In this document: positions 1 through 12,400 of the stretch, piece by piece
Layout of the letters: each line of letters starts with the position of its first letter
Position numbering within the stretch: position 1 is the first letter of the stretch
DNA from: Charina bottae
Lineage: Eukaryota; Chordata; Lepidosauria; Squamata; Charinaidae
NCBI GenBank assembly: GCA_023362775.1
Contig: JALMGJ010000013.1
Span: forward strand, 25,646,274 to 25,710,273
Direction: 5' to 3'
DNA: 64,000 nucleotides
Program-made: the position numbers and the translations under genes
The notes under the pieces: generated by a model
What the model was told of the DNA's origin: nothing
The model's database searches: none
Seen by the model: the letters and a program-made list of their open reading frames with translations, nothing else

Positions 1-1314
1 TCTTTAGTTTGGCCCCTTCTCATGTTTCAAGAGAACATTGACTAAAAATACTTGCTTTTCATATCCTAGGTTTTATTTTGTTGAAACTAAGGCATCTGGC
101 AAGGTCTGACTGCCATCTGTAAGTGATTCTCAAAATGAATTGTAGGTTTCCAGTGATGAAGCAGGAAAATTGCTTTCTGGAGGGGAATAAGAAGATTCTG
201 CCATTTGGATTTTATTATATTTATTATATTTATAAATTGTCAATGTGTATTTTAATCTATTATAATTGTATTTTAATGAATTCTGTTGTAAACCGCCTAG
301 AGTCCCCCTCGGGGGAGATGGGCAGTGATAAATCTGATAAATAAAAATATGTTGGAATGGTAGGAAGAAATTAAGCTTTTTACAAACTGGTGGTATTAGA
401 GTGGAGCTGGCATAGCCAGGTGCCACATTTTGCAGTAGATGTGAAGTGTGGTTTCTGGAAAACTTGAGTCAGTTATTATTCTTGAGCTTTATACTGAGAT
501 CTGGTTTAATATGTTTAACCATAGTGGGCAAAGCTAAAGTATTAGCCCTTTTAAGATGTATGTGTTTCTATATCTGTTTTAAAAGTCTCAGTAGCTGACG
601 GTATTTGAACTGAAATACTAGGGGATGTAAAATCCAATAAAGTACATGTTACATGATTTGATTATGCTAAAAATCTAGAGCTCTGTTTTTGTATATTATT
701 TTTGTTGGAATCTGTTTAATACTGACAGTTCAGTAGCACACAATTCTCTCACTGTTCATTTTTAAGGGGGAAAAAAGGAAGAATTGATGTTCCCAAAGGT
801 CTGTGCATTAGGTACATAGATATTTTCTAAGTATTAACTGAAAGTGAAATGCAAATCTGAATTGATCCGTTTAATATCTTATGAAAGCATATACCTTAGA
901 TAACAATCTTATTTTTTTGTTCATACATTATATTAATATCTGGATTGAAATAAAGCTCTGCTGCAAATTGTAGGACTGAATTTGCTCCATAAGTGCAGTT
1001 GCCTTTCCTTGGATTCATGTTCTCTGTCATGAAATACGCAACCTGTATTTGGGGCCTTTACGGCCCTGCCATCATTTAATTGCATGCAGAGTTGTTGTTT
1101 GTAGGATGTGCCTAATAGTAGCTTCTTTTTTGAAAAAGTAAACATTGAGATGTTAATACACACACCTGCGTATTTTCTTTCTTTTGTTTGCCAACCCAAG
1201 CCAAAACTGTTTGACATTCAGTATGGAGAAAGAATGTTTTTTTTAGAGACTTCTTTTGCAACTGGAGGATTCTGCCTGCTCTCTGCTGATGCATTGTGTT
1301 CTTTTCCTCCCTAG
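1..1314. other. NAPA intron 1 (3' part)
   Basis: AT-rich sequence holding one LINE 3' end (211-345). No coding exon matching the alpha-SNAP N-terminus is present, so exon 1 lies upstream of the window. Nothing else recognised. Confidence 0.6.
211..345 (+). mobile_element. LINE 3' end (CR1/L2 group)
   Basis: The segment ends with the conserved 3'UTR block GTAAACCGCC, AGAGTCCCC, GGGGGAGATGGGC and a GATAAATCTGATAAATAAA tail. The same block recurs at 41520, 49834 and 52150 (+) and at 46491, 58705 and 61253 (-). It is a 5'-truncated insertion. Confidence 0.75.
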
Positions 1315-1397
1315 AGGTGGCTCCTCCAGGATTGAAGAAGCATGCGATATCTACGCCAGAGCGGCTAATATGTTCAAAATGGCCAAGAACTGGAGTG
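1315..1397 (+). CDS. NAPA: NAPA coding exon 2
   Basis: The acceptor is TTTTCCTCCCTAG and the donor GTATGT. The exon encodes [20 protein letters not shown] followed by KMAKNWS, the first helical repeat of alpha-SNAP. It begins with the last base of a split codon and ends with the first base of the next one. Confidence 0.96.
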
Positions 1398-4300
1398 GTA
1401 TGTAGCCTGCCTGATCCTTTGGCTGGAATTAGACGATGTCCCACTCAAGGGCACAGCTGGCTTGCTAAGGCACACATCGCTTTGCCTGCTGGCAGAACAC
1501 ACACACCGCAATAAAGAGGCATATCCCACAGCCCGAGAAGCTGGAAGTACCTGAACAACCACATGGAACCAGGAAGGGCTGGGCGAGTGCTACAATTGCA
1601 AATAATCACAGCCCAGATTAACCTCGTTGGCTATGGAACCGCCACTGCCCAAAGCTGCAGCGAAGGAAGTGCTGCAGTTTTAAGATAAGAGCTCTACAAT
1701 CGGGGGTGGGTGAACTCCATGGTTTGGTAGCGGCGGTAACAAGGGTGCTAAGAATGTATGCCCCCAGCACTTTTCTTCCGTTACCCCTTTGTTTCCAGCA
1801 GAGGAGGATAAACTGTTGGGGTCTTTCTACAATCCCCCGTTTTGAACTTCAAGTTACATATTAAAAAGTTCCAAGCCTTTCACTCCCCCCACGACTCTTT
1901 CTTTCTCTTATAGCTGCTGGGAATGCGTTCTGCCAGGCTGCTCAGCTCCATCTCCAGCTTCAGAACAAGCACGACGCAGCCATGAGCTTTGTGGATGCTG
2001 GTAATGCCTTCAAAAAGGCCGATCCTCAAGGTAAGCAAAAGTGAGTGAGGTACTTGGCAGAATTAGACAGGGTGACCTCTCAGGGCATGGGGATAGTCCA
2101 TTCATAGCTCCCAACATTTCCACTGAACATATGCGAACATGTTTAATCTACAGAATTTGGGTTTCCATCATGCAGTGTAACCAACAATGCCTTAGGCTTT
2201 GTCAAGTATATATTTCCTTTCCAAAGAAATGTAGGTCAACCTAGCTGTATTGATAGTTATTCCCCTCTTACTCATTTTGAGAATGGCTAGGAGGGGGAGA
2301 CAAGAACTGTACTGAGCAACTATTTCAGGGGCCAGGTTACGCGTGGCCCTTTGATTCGGATATGCAGCGCCTTCTCCAGGTCATCACCCTGGAGGATGGC
2401 AATTGTTTCAAGGCCCTGGCTTCTCCTGAGGCTGGGAGTCATAGGTCTTGGTTCAGCTAAAATGAGAAAGTGTGAGTAATTAGAGGTTTCGTTGAAATAC
2501 ATCACAGAGGATGAAGGGTTTTTGAGTATCTGCTTATTAAGCCGATGCCGTTAGTGGACTGCACTCTGCCTCTCAGTGTGTAGCCAACTTGTTCTGCCTT
2601 TAAACCAGCCACAAAGCTGCAAGTTGCTAGGATGCCGAAGAGCAAAAACTTGCCCTGCCAGCTGGCCTCCTAAGAGGATACGCAGAGATGTCTTGCTTCA
2701 GGTGCATTGTTGCAGATTAACAGCTCTCGCGCAGAATGCCTAATTCTAGTCCATGAGCGCACACTTCCTTTCAGTGTCTTATTTACTTATAAACTATTTA
2801 AGCTTATAGGAAGTCTTGTGTAATCTTGTGTTGCCCAAAAGCCAAGCTTTTGCGTAACTTAGAGTAAATCTGAGCTTTGTGTTATGAATCTGCTCCTTCT
2901 CCCCAGGGCCTTTGTGATTAGGAGAGGATTTCAAGGAAGTTTTACCTTTTTCATCTCTCTCGAACGCAACACCTGGCAAGATGTCCTAATTGACCTCTTC
3001 CCTAGACAGCAGTTTGTCTAGGCAGGGCTCCTTGCTCCTGAGCCTTCATTTCTGGGAAGAGGAATCCCTTTTGTGCCTCGTTGCTCCTACTTGTTAATGG
3101 GAAACGGGTGGGCAATTGAGTAAAGAGAGCCGTCTTCTGTAGGTGCCGTGACTCAAGCAGTGGTTTCAGAGGAAAGATGAAAATGTTACCTGAGGAGAAA
3201 ACGCATTTAATCCTCGCCAGGGATTTGTTTAATCTTTTGGAGACTTGGATGCTGATTATCTGCCGTGAGGGGGAGGTGGAATAAGGGGCGATCCAAGCTC
3301 TGCACCAATTCCCCAAGGATTTTAATGTGATGCTAATAGAAGCCCGTCTCGATGCCTTTGGATTGTCTTCTTTTAATAAGCAAGGCTTTTTCTGGGATTG
3401 AAGTCTGGAAAAGAAAGCAATTGTGGTAGTTTTGATAGAACTTTGGGGCCAAACAGTGTAGGTTAGAGATCTGTATGCCCTGAGGGGCCCTTGTCCACCC
3501 CACAACGTATGTTCCAAAGAAAAACAAATTAGGCAGGATGCAGTTGCGTCGTCTCATAAGAGATGGTCTTGGAGATTGGACAGAGCTCTGATCTTGAAGG
3601 GGGAAATCTGGTAACTGAAAGCCTTTGCCAGTTAGTTCTTTCTCATGTTAGAACAGTGTATTGCAGTTGCAGACTAGATGGGCTGGGGGCTCCCTTGAAG
3701 CAAAGCACACACACACACCCGGCCTGAAGAATTTCCTTCTCTTGACAAGGAAATGGTGGGACAGGGAAACTCTCTTCTGTTCCGCTCTTTATAGCCTGAT
3801 AGAGAATACTTGAAAGATTGCCAGTCAGTCTTTGTAACAGGAAGTTAGAGTGGTCTTCTGAGGCTCTCCTGGTGTACGCTGTGAGGTACAGTGCGTGTCT
3901 ACTAGAAGAAGTAATTTTTCTGTGGTGCTGCTTGCTTTGATATTTTGGCACTAGGCACAGCTCTTTATTTTTCCAGGCCCCTTTTCCTCTCCCAGTTATA
4001 AGGTGCTCCACTATGATGAAATTAAGATATAGATACATAGATATAGATGCCACCTGGCTCCCAGCTGTTCTGCTAACCCTGAAAATAAATAACGATAAGC
4101 TTGAGTTCTGCAAAGATATTTATCTTCTCTTTGGAGCAAGTATTCCCTTCAAAACAAAAGGGCTAGGAATGGGTTATTTTTAAAAGCTGGAGCTTAGGTT
4201 GCCCAATTCTCTGCAATCAGGACAGGTATTTTTGCAGATTCGGTGTTACATCCTTCAATCAGCCACACGGTGGCACTGTTGGAAACCTTCCTGTGGTTGC

Positions 4301-6400
4301 TTGTTCTTGGCTGTGCATTGAATGGCTGTGTGTTGCCCCCGTTCCTCACCTGAGGAAGAATGCCAAGCTGTGCAGAAAAGTCCCATCTGTTCTCCAGATA
4401 CTCTGTCCTGTCCTGGTTCCAAGAAGAACTCAGCAGTTTTTCCTTAAGTCGTTATTGATCTCATCCAAGAAAGGAAATATGCTATAAATATTCCCGCCCT
4501 CTGTTCATGTTAGGGAGGTTTGCATTGACCAGTGGCTTTATTTCTTCATGTTGCTATATTTAAAATGGCTATCTTTGTTTGCTTTTTTCATAGAGGCCAT
4601 TAATTGTCTCCTCAGAGCTATTGAGATCTACACAGACATGGTAAGCTTCTTATATAATTCAGAAGTCTTTTTTAATTAAAAACAGGAAGATTTTGTGCTT
4701 AAAATAGCACTTACTTGGCAAACCCCCATAGAGGATTGTTTTTCTCAAGTCACTTGCTGTATTTTAGACACGGCTCCAAAGCAAGAAATCACAGACTTAA
4801 TGTGTGCCTGGGGATTGTCTGGCTGACACACAAGTTGTGCTGCACCGTGTGATGCTGAAAAAGCTTTTTGCATCGGAATTGCCCTTAAATCAAATCAACA
4901 TCCCCATCATGGGTGGACGGCACTTTCACTGGCTGGTCAGACAGATTGTGCTACTTGCCACAGCATTTGCAGTAAACTCTAGCCTTTGGAGGGAGGAATT
5001 AACTTCGAGCGATACAGTATTCTAGTGCAGCTTTCCCCAATCTGATCCTTTCCGGGTGTGCTGCGATTACTACCTACAAAATTCCCTGGTGTATAAAAAC
5101 AGATTATTTTAACAAAATGCATTGGAGAGGATAACCTTCAGCTTGGACCACTTAATTGCTGCATACCCATTTTTAGAGAACGTGTTTGCATGTCCTGTCT
5201 TTCATGCCTCTGGTGTGATGGTGTCCTTCTGAGTTGTCCATGCTTCTGCATTGCATTTTGTATATAGAGGTAGTCCTCAACTTGCAACCACAATTGGGAC
5301 CTGAACTTCCGTCGCTGAGGTGGTCGTTAAGTGAGGCACGCCTGATTTTACGACCATTTTTGCTTCAGCCGTTAAACAAATCATCGCAATCATTAAGTGA
5401 ATCACGTGGTCGTTAAGCGAATCTGGCTTCCCCCATTGACTTTGCTTGTTGGAAGCTGGCTGGGAAGGTTGCAAATGGCAATCCTGTGACCCTAGAACGC
5501 TGCAACTGCCGTAAATACATGCCGGTTGCCAAGCATTTGAATTTTGATCACATGACTGTGGGGACGCTGCAGCGGTTGTAAAAGTGAGGACCGGTCGCAA
5601 GTCACCTTTTCAGCGCCATCGTAACTTTGAATGGTCGCTAAACAAATGGTCGTAAGTCGAGGACTACCTGTATAGGGGAAGAGGTCAGTTGGGCTGATAC
5701 CAGTGGATTTTTCCAGATATTTATAGAGTTTGGAGGTTCAGGATAGTTGCCCGATTTCAACATAGTTGAGGATCACCCATTGCCTGGACTAGCGTGGCCT
5801 TGGGTGGGACACAGACATCCAGGTGTCCCCAGAAGTTGGTTTCTGGTTCACTCCACTTCTCTTGGCTTTCTTTTTAGGGGCGTTTCACCATTGCAGCCAA
5901 GCACCATATAACCATAGCTGAGATCTATGAGACTGAGCTGGTGGACATTGAAAAGGTACTGTGAGCGGACGGGTCTTGTAGGCCCTGTCTCAACAGGCTT
6001 GCTTGTTTTGTGGTGTGCTTTACCCTGAACCCCTATTCGGGTTTCCCAGAAGAGGATAGTTGTTGGGATTTGTGACAACTTTTGAAAAGTTCACTTTCAA
6101 TTCTGCTGTTGCTAACACCCAAGTTTCAAAGGGCCTTGAATTGGTTGGCGGGGGGGAGTGGGGGGCAGAGAAGGGGAATCGATGGGCTCCAGGAATTACG
6201 TTTAGTGCTTTATTAAACCAGTCTATAGCCAGAGTTGGACTGAAAGTGCATTCAGAAATTTTGAACAACTTTTGACTGGAAAGACAAGAGGATCAAATCT
6301 TCCATTACAAATGACCTAGGACAGTTAATTGCCACAATGGAGAAAGGCCAGAGTCTCTAAGTGTGTGAGGAATGCTTGCCTCCCCCCATTGTGGGGCTTC

Positions 6401-6439
<39 letters not shown>

Positions 6440-6452
6440 CCTTCCTTCCTTC

Positions 6453-6495
<43 letters not shown>

Positions 6496-9400
6496 CCTTC
6501 CTTGCTTCCCTCCCTCCCTCCCTCCCTCCCTCCTTCCTTCCTTCCTTCCTTCCCTCCCTCCCTCCCTCCGCCACCTACTTTCTGCACCAAAACCCTGGGC
6601 AGTTTACAAGCAACTATAAAAAACAGTAAACAGTAAAAGGCATAAAAACCAAAAACTCTGGAAGGCTAGGAACGTCGGGGCCTACTGGTCTCAGGGGGAT
6701 GGGTATTAGTTTAGCTGTATTTGATGAGACCCTTTGGTAAATGTTGACAGTACTGTTATACCCTTCCTTTCAGGAGGCGTATTTTCAAAGTGGCTTACAA
6801 GTAATGTTCCAGACGCATTTCTTAAGAATTACAATAAATAATATCAATGCATGACATCATTGAAATCATTCATAGGGCAGTTAGTAGTAGATGGCCGTGC
6901 TGATTAATCCAACAAGGCTTAATCCAGATTGAGCAGTGGGTGATGTCGTCATCCCTCCCTGTCTCCTTCCTGAATTTTCCCCAAGATGATCCTATACAGG
7001 GAGATTGACCCAGCTGTAGTGAGCACTGAAATTGTTTTCACCTGTCCACTTTTTTCTTAGATGCTCTGAATAAAATTCACACCTGTTTTGCCATGTTGGG
7101 GAATGGCAGGACAACAAACCTCCCTGTAACTGAATTAAAGTTATTGTCATTCCTTGCTATTTATGAACTCCCTGGGAAGAGCCTTAGAGCAGGGTTTCTC
7201 AACCTTGGCAATTTGGGAATTCTGGGAGTTGAAGTCCACACGTCTTAAAGTTGCCAAGGTTGAGAAACCCTGCTTTAGAGGGAGAAGGGGTGGGTGTCTG
7301 TGCGTACCTTTGGTCTCAACCCAAGCCATATATATGGTCCACTCTTGCCATTTCCTTTTTCTTCCTTTCCAGGCAATAGCTCATTATGAACAAGCTGCAG
7401 ATTACTATAAAGGTGAAGAATCAAACAGGTAATTAAAGCATTCCTGTGCCTATTTCTGCTCTAGGCTTACTGCTTTATGATGGTTCCATTCCTGCCTGTC
7501 AGGAAGGCCTCAGAAAGCAGACTGGTTTAAAAGGCTTGAAGGCTTGATGAACAGCCCATCTGTTTTGGAAATGGCCAGAGGATTTTTGTGTTCTGCCGAT
7601 GGCAAGCTAAAGTGGTATTTTGAACTGATCTTGTGGTTTGGTTCCCTGGAACAAAGTTGAAGTAGGTCTTTCGACACAGCTGTGCCTGGGTGGATATGAA
7701 AGCCATGAGAATGTGGCTCTGGCTGGGCTGGTACTTCATGTTTTCATGAGTACTTCTCTGACTTAAAGGTTACAGTACTGATCCAGCCTTATTTTCGCTG
7801 CTTATAGACCATTTTTGCTCATGCCATATGAACTGCTACCACAGGTTTGAAATACAGTTCTCTACACAGGTCCTTGCTTAACAACCATTTGTTTAGTGAT
7901 GGTTCGGACGTATGGTCCCCATACGTCCCCATGGTCACGTGATCACAATTTGGGTGCTTGGCAACTGGTTCGCATTTATGACTGTTGCAGCGTCCCGTGG
8001 TTACGTGATTGCCATTTTTGACCTTCCCGGCCAGCTTCTGGCAAGCAAAATCAATAGGGAACCGTGTGATTCACTTAACGGCCACATGGTTTGCTTAACG
8101 CCCGTGGCAATTTGCTTAACAACCTGCAAAACAGGTTGTAAGATCGGGTCAGATTTGCTTAATGACTGCTTCACTTAGCAACCAAAATTCCGGTCCCAAT
8201 TGTGGTTGTTAAGCAAGGACTACCTGTAGGTTTAGACCAAAATTACTTGGTCTGCTTTGGGGCAGTGTTGGAACTATGGAACAATCATTTGGAATCTGCC
8301 CCAGATGAGCAAATTTGAGTCAAAGGTCTTTCCTAGAGGAGCTGTGAATTGGACAAAGTATCACTGCCTGATCAGTGCCTCGGGCACAAACGATCTCTGC
8401 GACCAGAGTGAACAGCTTCATCAGTCCCAGAAGTCATTCAGGAAATAAGAGGAAGAGCCAGGGGGCTATTTTGATAATTAGCAATTGACTATATGAGGGG
8501 AAACCCCCTTTTTCTCCTCTCTGTTGCTCCAGTGTGGGGAGATGGGATGGATGTGGGTTAGGGACCTTTTAGTGCATCTGTCCTTTGGGGGAAAAATGCA
8601 GTTTAAAAGACTCTGGGCTGCTTGTTTAGGAGCAAATAGACAGAGAAAACAAAAATAACTGTTGGAACCTTGTGAAGCTGATGCTGTAATAAAGGCTTAA
8701 CATTTAGCTGTTTCCCATCATACATTTGGGAATGAACTTGCCTTGCCAACTGTAATTGCTTTGGCAAGCAATTGAGCTCCAGGCTCCCCCTTGTGGGACT
8801 TTAGGAAAATACTAAGCAATCTAATTGTTCTACCTGCTGTCCGCTTAGCCCTGTTCTATTACTTTAAGCAAATATTGTGGCTGCAAAAAAATAGCTTTTA
8901 GAAAGGACATACAGTATCGCCAAGGAACAGGACGAGAACACAGGGGCTTCATTCCTCTGTTAACATTCTACCCTTGACATCTGGATTTCCTAGTAAAATT
9001 GCTGTCCGTTTAAAGAGCAGAATTTGAGTTGCCAGTCCTTCCAACGGCTTGCCCACTACCCATAGAAAGTTCCCTTTTCAGCTCCAAGCATCCAGGTGCC
9101 CAGAGCATTAAGCAAAGTGCAACTTGGCCTGTCCTGTTTTTGCCTTTGGTCAGGGCAATAGCAAGCAAGAAGTAATATCCTCAGAGCTTTCCTCACTCTC
9201 TGAATTTGAACCCGCTTCCCTTGTTCATCAAGTGCGGGAGAAGCTTCCCTCCCCTTCAGAGGCTGGTTTTCCACTGGTGCGGCATGGAGAGGTTCCTGAT
9301 AAGACGAGTGACAGTGCTCCACTGTGTCTGTTCCTCCCTTGCCCTTTCTAAAGCTCCTTTGTGGGAGACTGGAACCTTCCAGTGGTATTCTATTGTATAG

Positions 9401-12400
9401 ACATCCTAGAGCTTTCATGGCTCAAGTTCCCAAACTTGCGGGTTCTCCTCCCTTCTTTTCCGATCTCTAAACACACTTTCATTGGGTTGTGAAGAAGAAA
9501 CTGGATAAGCCATTTCTGCTTAGCAAAGCCTGGCTGACAGCTGTCTCTGGAGGCAGGAGGCCCTCACTTCCAGTGGTGCTTGGCAGCTGTCTTTAATCAG
9601 CCAGTCAATCAATCGACTTAGAGGCTACCTCAGGTGCCATTGCAACTCTAGGCTTATCTTGAGATCTGTTGGTCTTCTGAAGTGTTAATGGATTGGAATT
9701 GCTGTTCGTATTCCTGAAGTTCCAGGTAGACCACAATACTTGGTACTCAGGATCTTAGTCACTAACTGAAAGTTATTGTTTTATCCATTGTGTAGGGCTT
9801 TCCCATTCTTGCCACTCCTATCTGGTGTATTACTCCAGATCTGAGAATAATAGGCAGTAATTCTGCCTTTATTGCTGGCCAAGGCTTGGGTGCAGTTCAC
9901 CTTTTGGGCCATCTCCTGAAAGGGCTTGCAGGAGAGCATGTTATTGTTCTCTTCAGGTTTCCTTTGCTGTGGCAGCCTTTGGCAATTGAACTTCATGAAT
10001 CCAGTTTGTATTGCATGTCTGCGATGCATTGCTATGTTGCGCTACAGTGTCTGGGCTGTTGGATGCTGCCCAGAACAAGGAACAGAATTTTCTTAAATAC
10101 GAGTTGTTCACAAGTGAGGGTCCAGCTCCTTGTGTGATACCTAGTCTGAATGGATTATTATATTCTGAATGTAGAAGGACTATTGCTTAGACAGTAGCTT
10201 CGAGACATAGGGAGGAAGTCAGAAACGCCTCTTAAGCCACCCCCCCTCAGGCTAGTACTCAGTTTGAGAAGGTCCTGCTCCTGGGTAGAGCAGAGAGCCT
10301 GATTGCCAGGAACACTTTCTGGCAAATCCACATTACAGACAGTTCTGCTTGCCTTGGGATGTACAGTTCTACTCTTAGTACCTCTAGATTAGCAAGAGAA
10401 GCTTGGTGAAGATGCAGGCACAAATTGTCCCCCGTGGAACCTACTTTTTAAAGCATTTTGTATTTGGGCCTCGGCCGTTCTCGGACTGATTTGGGCGTCA
10501 TGGGATCCGCTGATGTTGCCCGGGTGGGCGCGGTGGCTGCGTTGGCAGGCGGGGAAGAGGAGTTGCTGGTCTTCCCACGTCCAGTTGCCTCCAACCCTTT
10601 TTTCTCTTCCTGCAGCTCTGCCAACAAATGTTTGCTGAAAGTGGCTACCTATGCAGCTCAGCTGGAGCAGTACCAGAAAGCTATTGAAATCTATGAGCAG
10701 GTCTGGTTGTTTCTGTTCTTTTTCCCTTCTTCCATTGAACCCTCACAAAACTGCACATCTTTAACATGCTGGGCCACACTATAGTGTGAAAACAAAAGTG
10801 TACCAGGGCTGAGATTTGCCAACGTGCACAGTTTTAATGAAAGCAGGGCAATTTGAATTTTGAATTAAGAGAAACAACGATGACGCCTCTATGGGTTCCA
10901 CAAAGGTATTGTGAATAGTTCTGTTTTTGCTAAACGTGAGGTAATTCATGAGTTTGTTCGTTTATAAGCTCAACACGGACTCTGGAGGATGTACCCGTTA
11001 AAGGACAAGTGCAATGCGTAGAAACAAGCACAAGAGAATAAGCATAACAGGGGAACAAGCATACACCCTAACCCAAGCAGACAATAGACTCCAGATGGAC
11101 ACACCCCAACCTGTGTCAGAGCTGGGGGGAAACATATTTCGAAGGTTTGGTTAAAGCATAGCTTTCCAAAGTGTGTATCGTGACACACTACTGTGTCGCC
11201 TGTGGTGTCCTGCTGTGTCGTGCAAAAACCCAGAAGCGCTGATGGAACTGAAAGAAGTGGCACCCCCACCAATTAGTGCTGCTGTGAGCAGCTGTGGCAG
11301 CGGCACTGATTGGCGGGGGTGCCGCTTTTGGTTCCCCCCATCAGCGCTTCCGGGTTTTTTGCGCGACAGACCAGGACACCGCAGGCCGCGCCGCCGCCGT
11401 TGGTGTGTGTCGCCAATGTTTAAAGTTTGGAAAGCTCTGGGTTAAAGGATTGCAAAATTGGGGCAGTTTGAATGTCCGAGGACATGCTGTCTCAAAAGGC
11501 AGGCGCCATGGCAGAAAAAGAGTGCTTAAGTCCCATCAGAGGACGTTGCTTAATAGATGGGACATGAAGCGTACCTGCTGTGTCGGATCTTAACGCAGAA
11601 ATGATGCGGGGGGCAGTCTCTTAGATAGGCCATGTGCCATGAAGTTATGTGAGGGATGGCTAAGTCCTCAAAACGTTGGGAGAACTTTCTGTGACCTTTC
11701 TCACCAGCCTCCCCTTCCATCAGGTTGTTCTGTTCACACTTTCATCCACTTCACAGCCGCAAGAGTTAGAAACTTGTTTTCTTTGTGTGAAACGTTGGTT
11801 AGGTTTCACAGGAAGCTATCTTACATGTCCGGCATGACTTTCTGGGGTGTTCCTGGGACCTTATGGCATTGTAGCGCCCCCCCCCCCACCCCGAGCAATT
11901 CTGATAATGCTTTCCCTTTCCAGACTCCTCCCCTTCAGTTTTGGAGTAGAGGAATGGAGATGATTCAAAGGCTAAGTGCCTTTTTCCCCCCCAAACTGGA
12001 AAAAAACAACCTACTACTCTAAAATGCTGTATTTTGCTCAAAGGACTTGGTTGCTAGTTCTACTCCTGTCTCGTTTTCAGCTCTCAGTTTCGGAGCATGT
12101 TGCATTGCTGATCAAATAAGCAGCATGACCTGTTTATCACAGTCATTGGTTTGTTTGTGCAGGGGTAGAACATTTGCAGAAAGGGGTTTAATCAATCAGC
12201 AACAAACTAGTAATACTCACAGGTTAATACAGGTACGACATCTCTTTGCCTGCCCTACTTCTCTGCCCCACGTTTGCCATACTTGGACTCCTCTGTATAC
12301 AAGATCTGCTGACTTGTCTTAAAAAAACAAAACAAGATGTCTTCAGATCTAAGTTTGTGATAGGTTCTGAATGCTGCATATGGGGGTATGAATACCGTAT

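Noticed and set aside
3002..4113. Minus-strand frames of 171 and 156 residues in NAPA intron 3
   Set aside because: No recognisable domain, no promoter or poly(A) context, antisense to an intron; length is within chance for this composition.
6305..6636. Leu/Cys-rich and Lys/Glu-rich frames around 6400
   Set aside because: Products of the CTTG/CTTC/CTCC microsatellite; the tetranucleotide repeat keeps multiple frames open.
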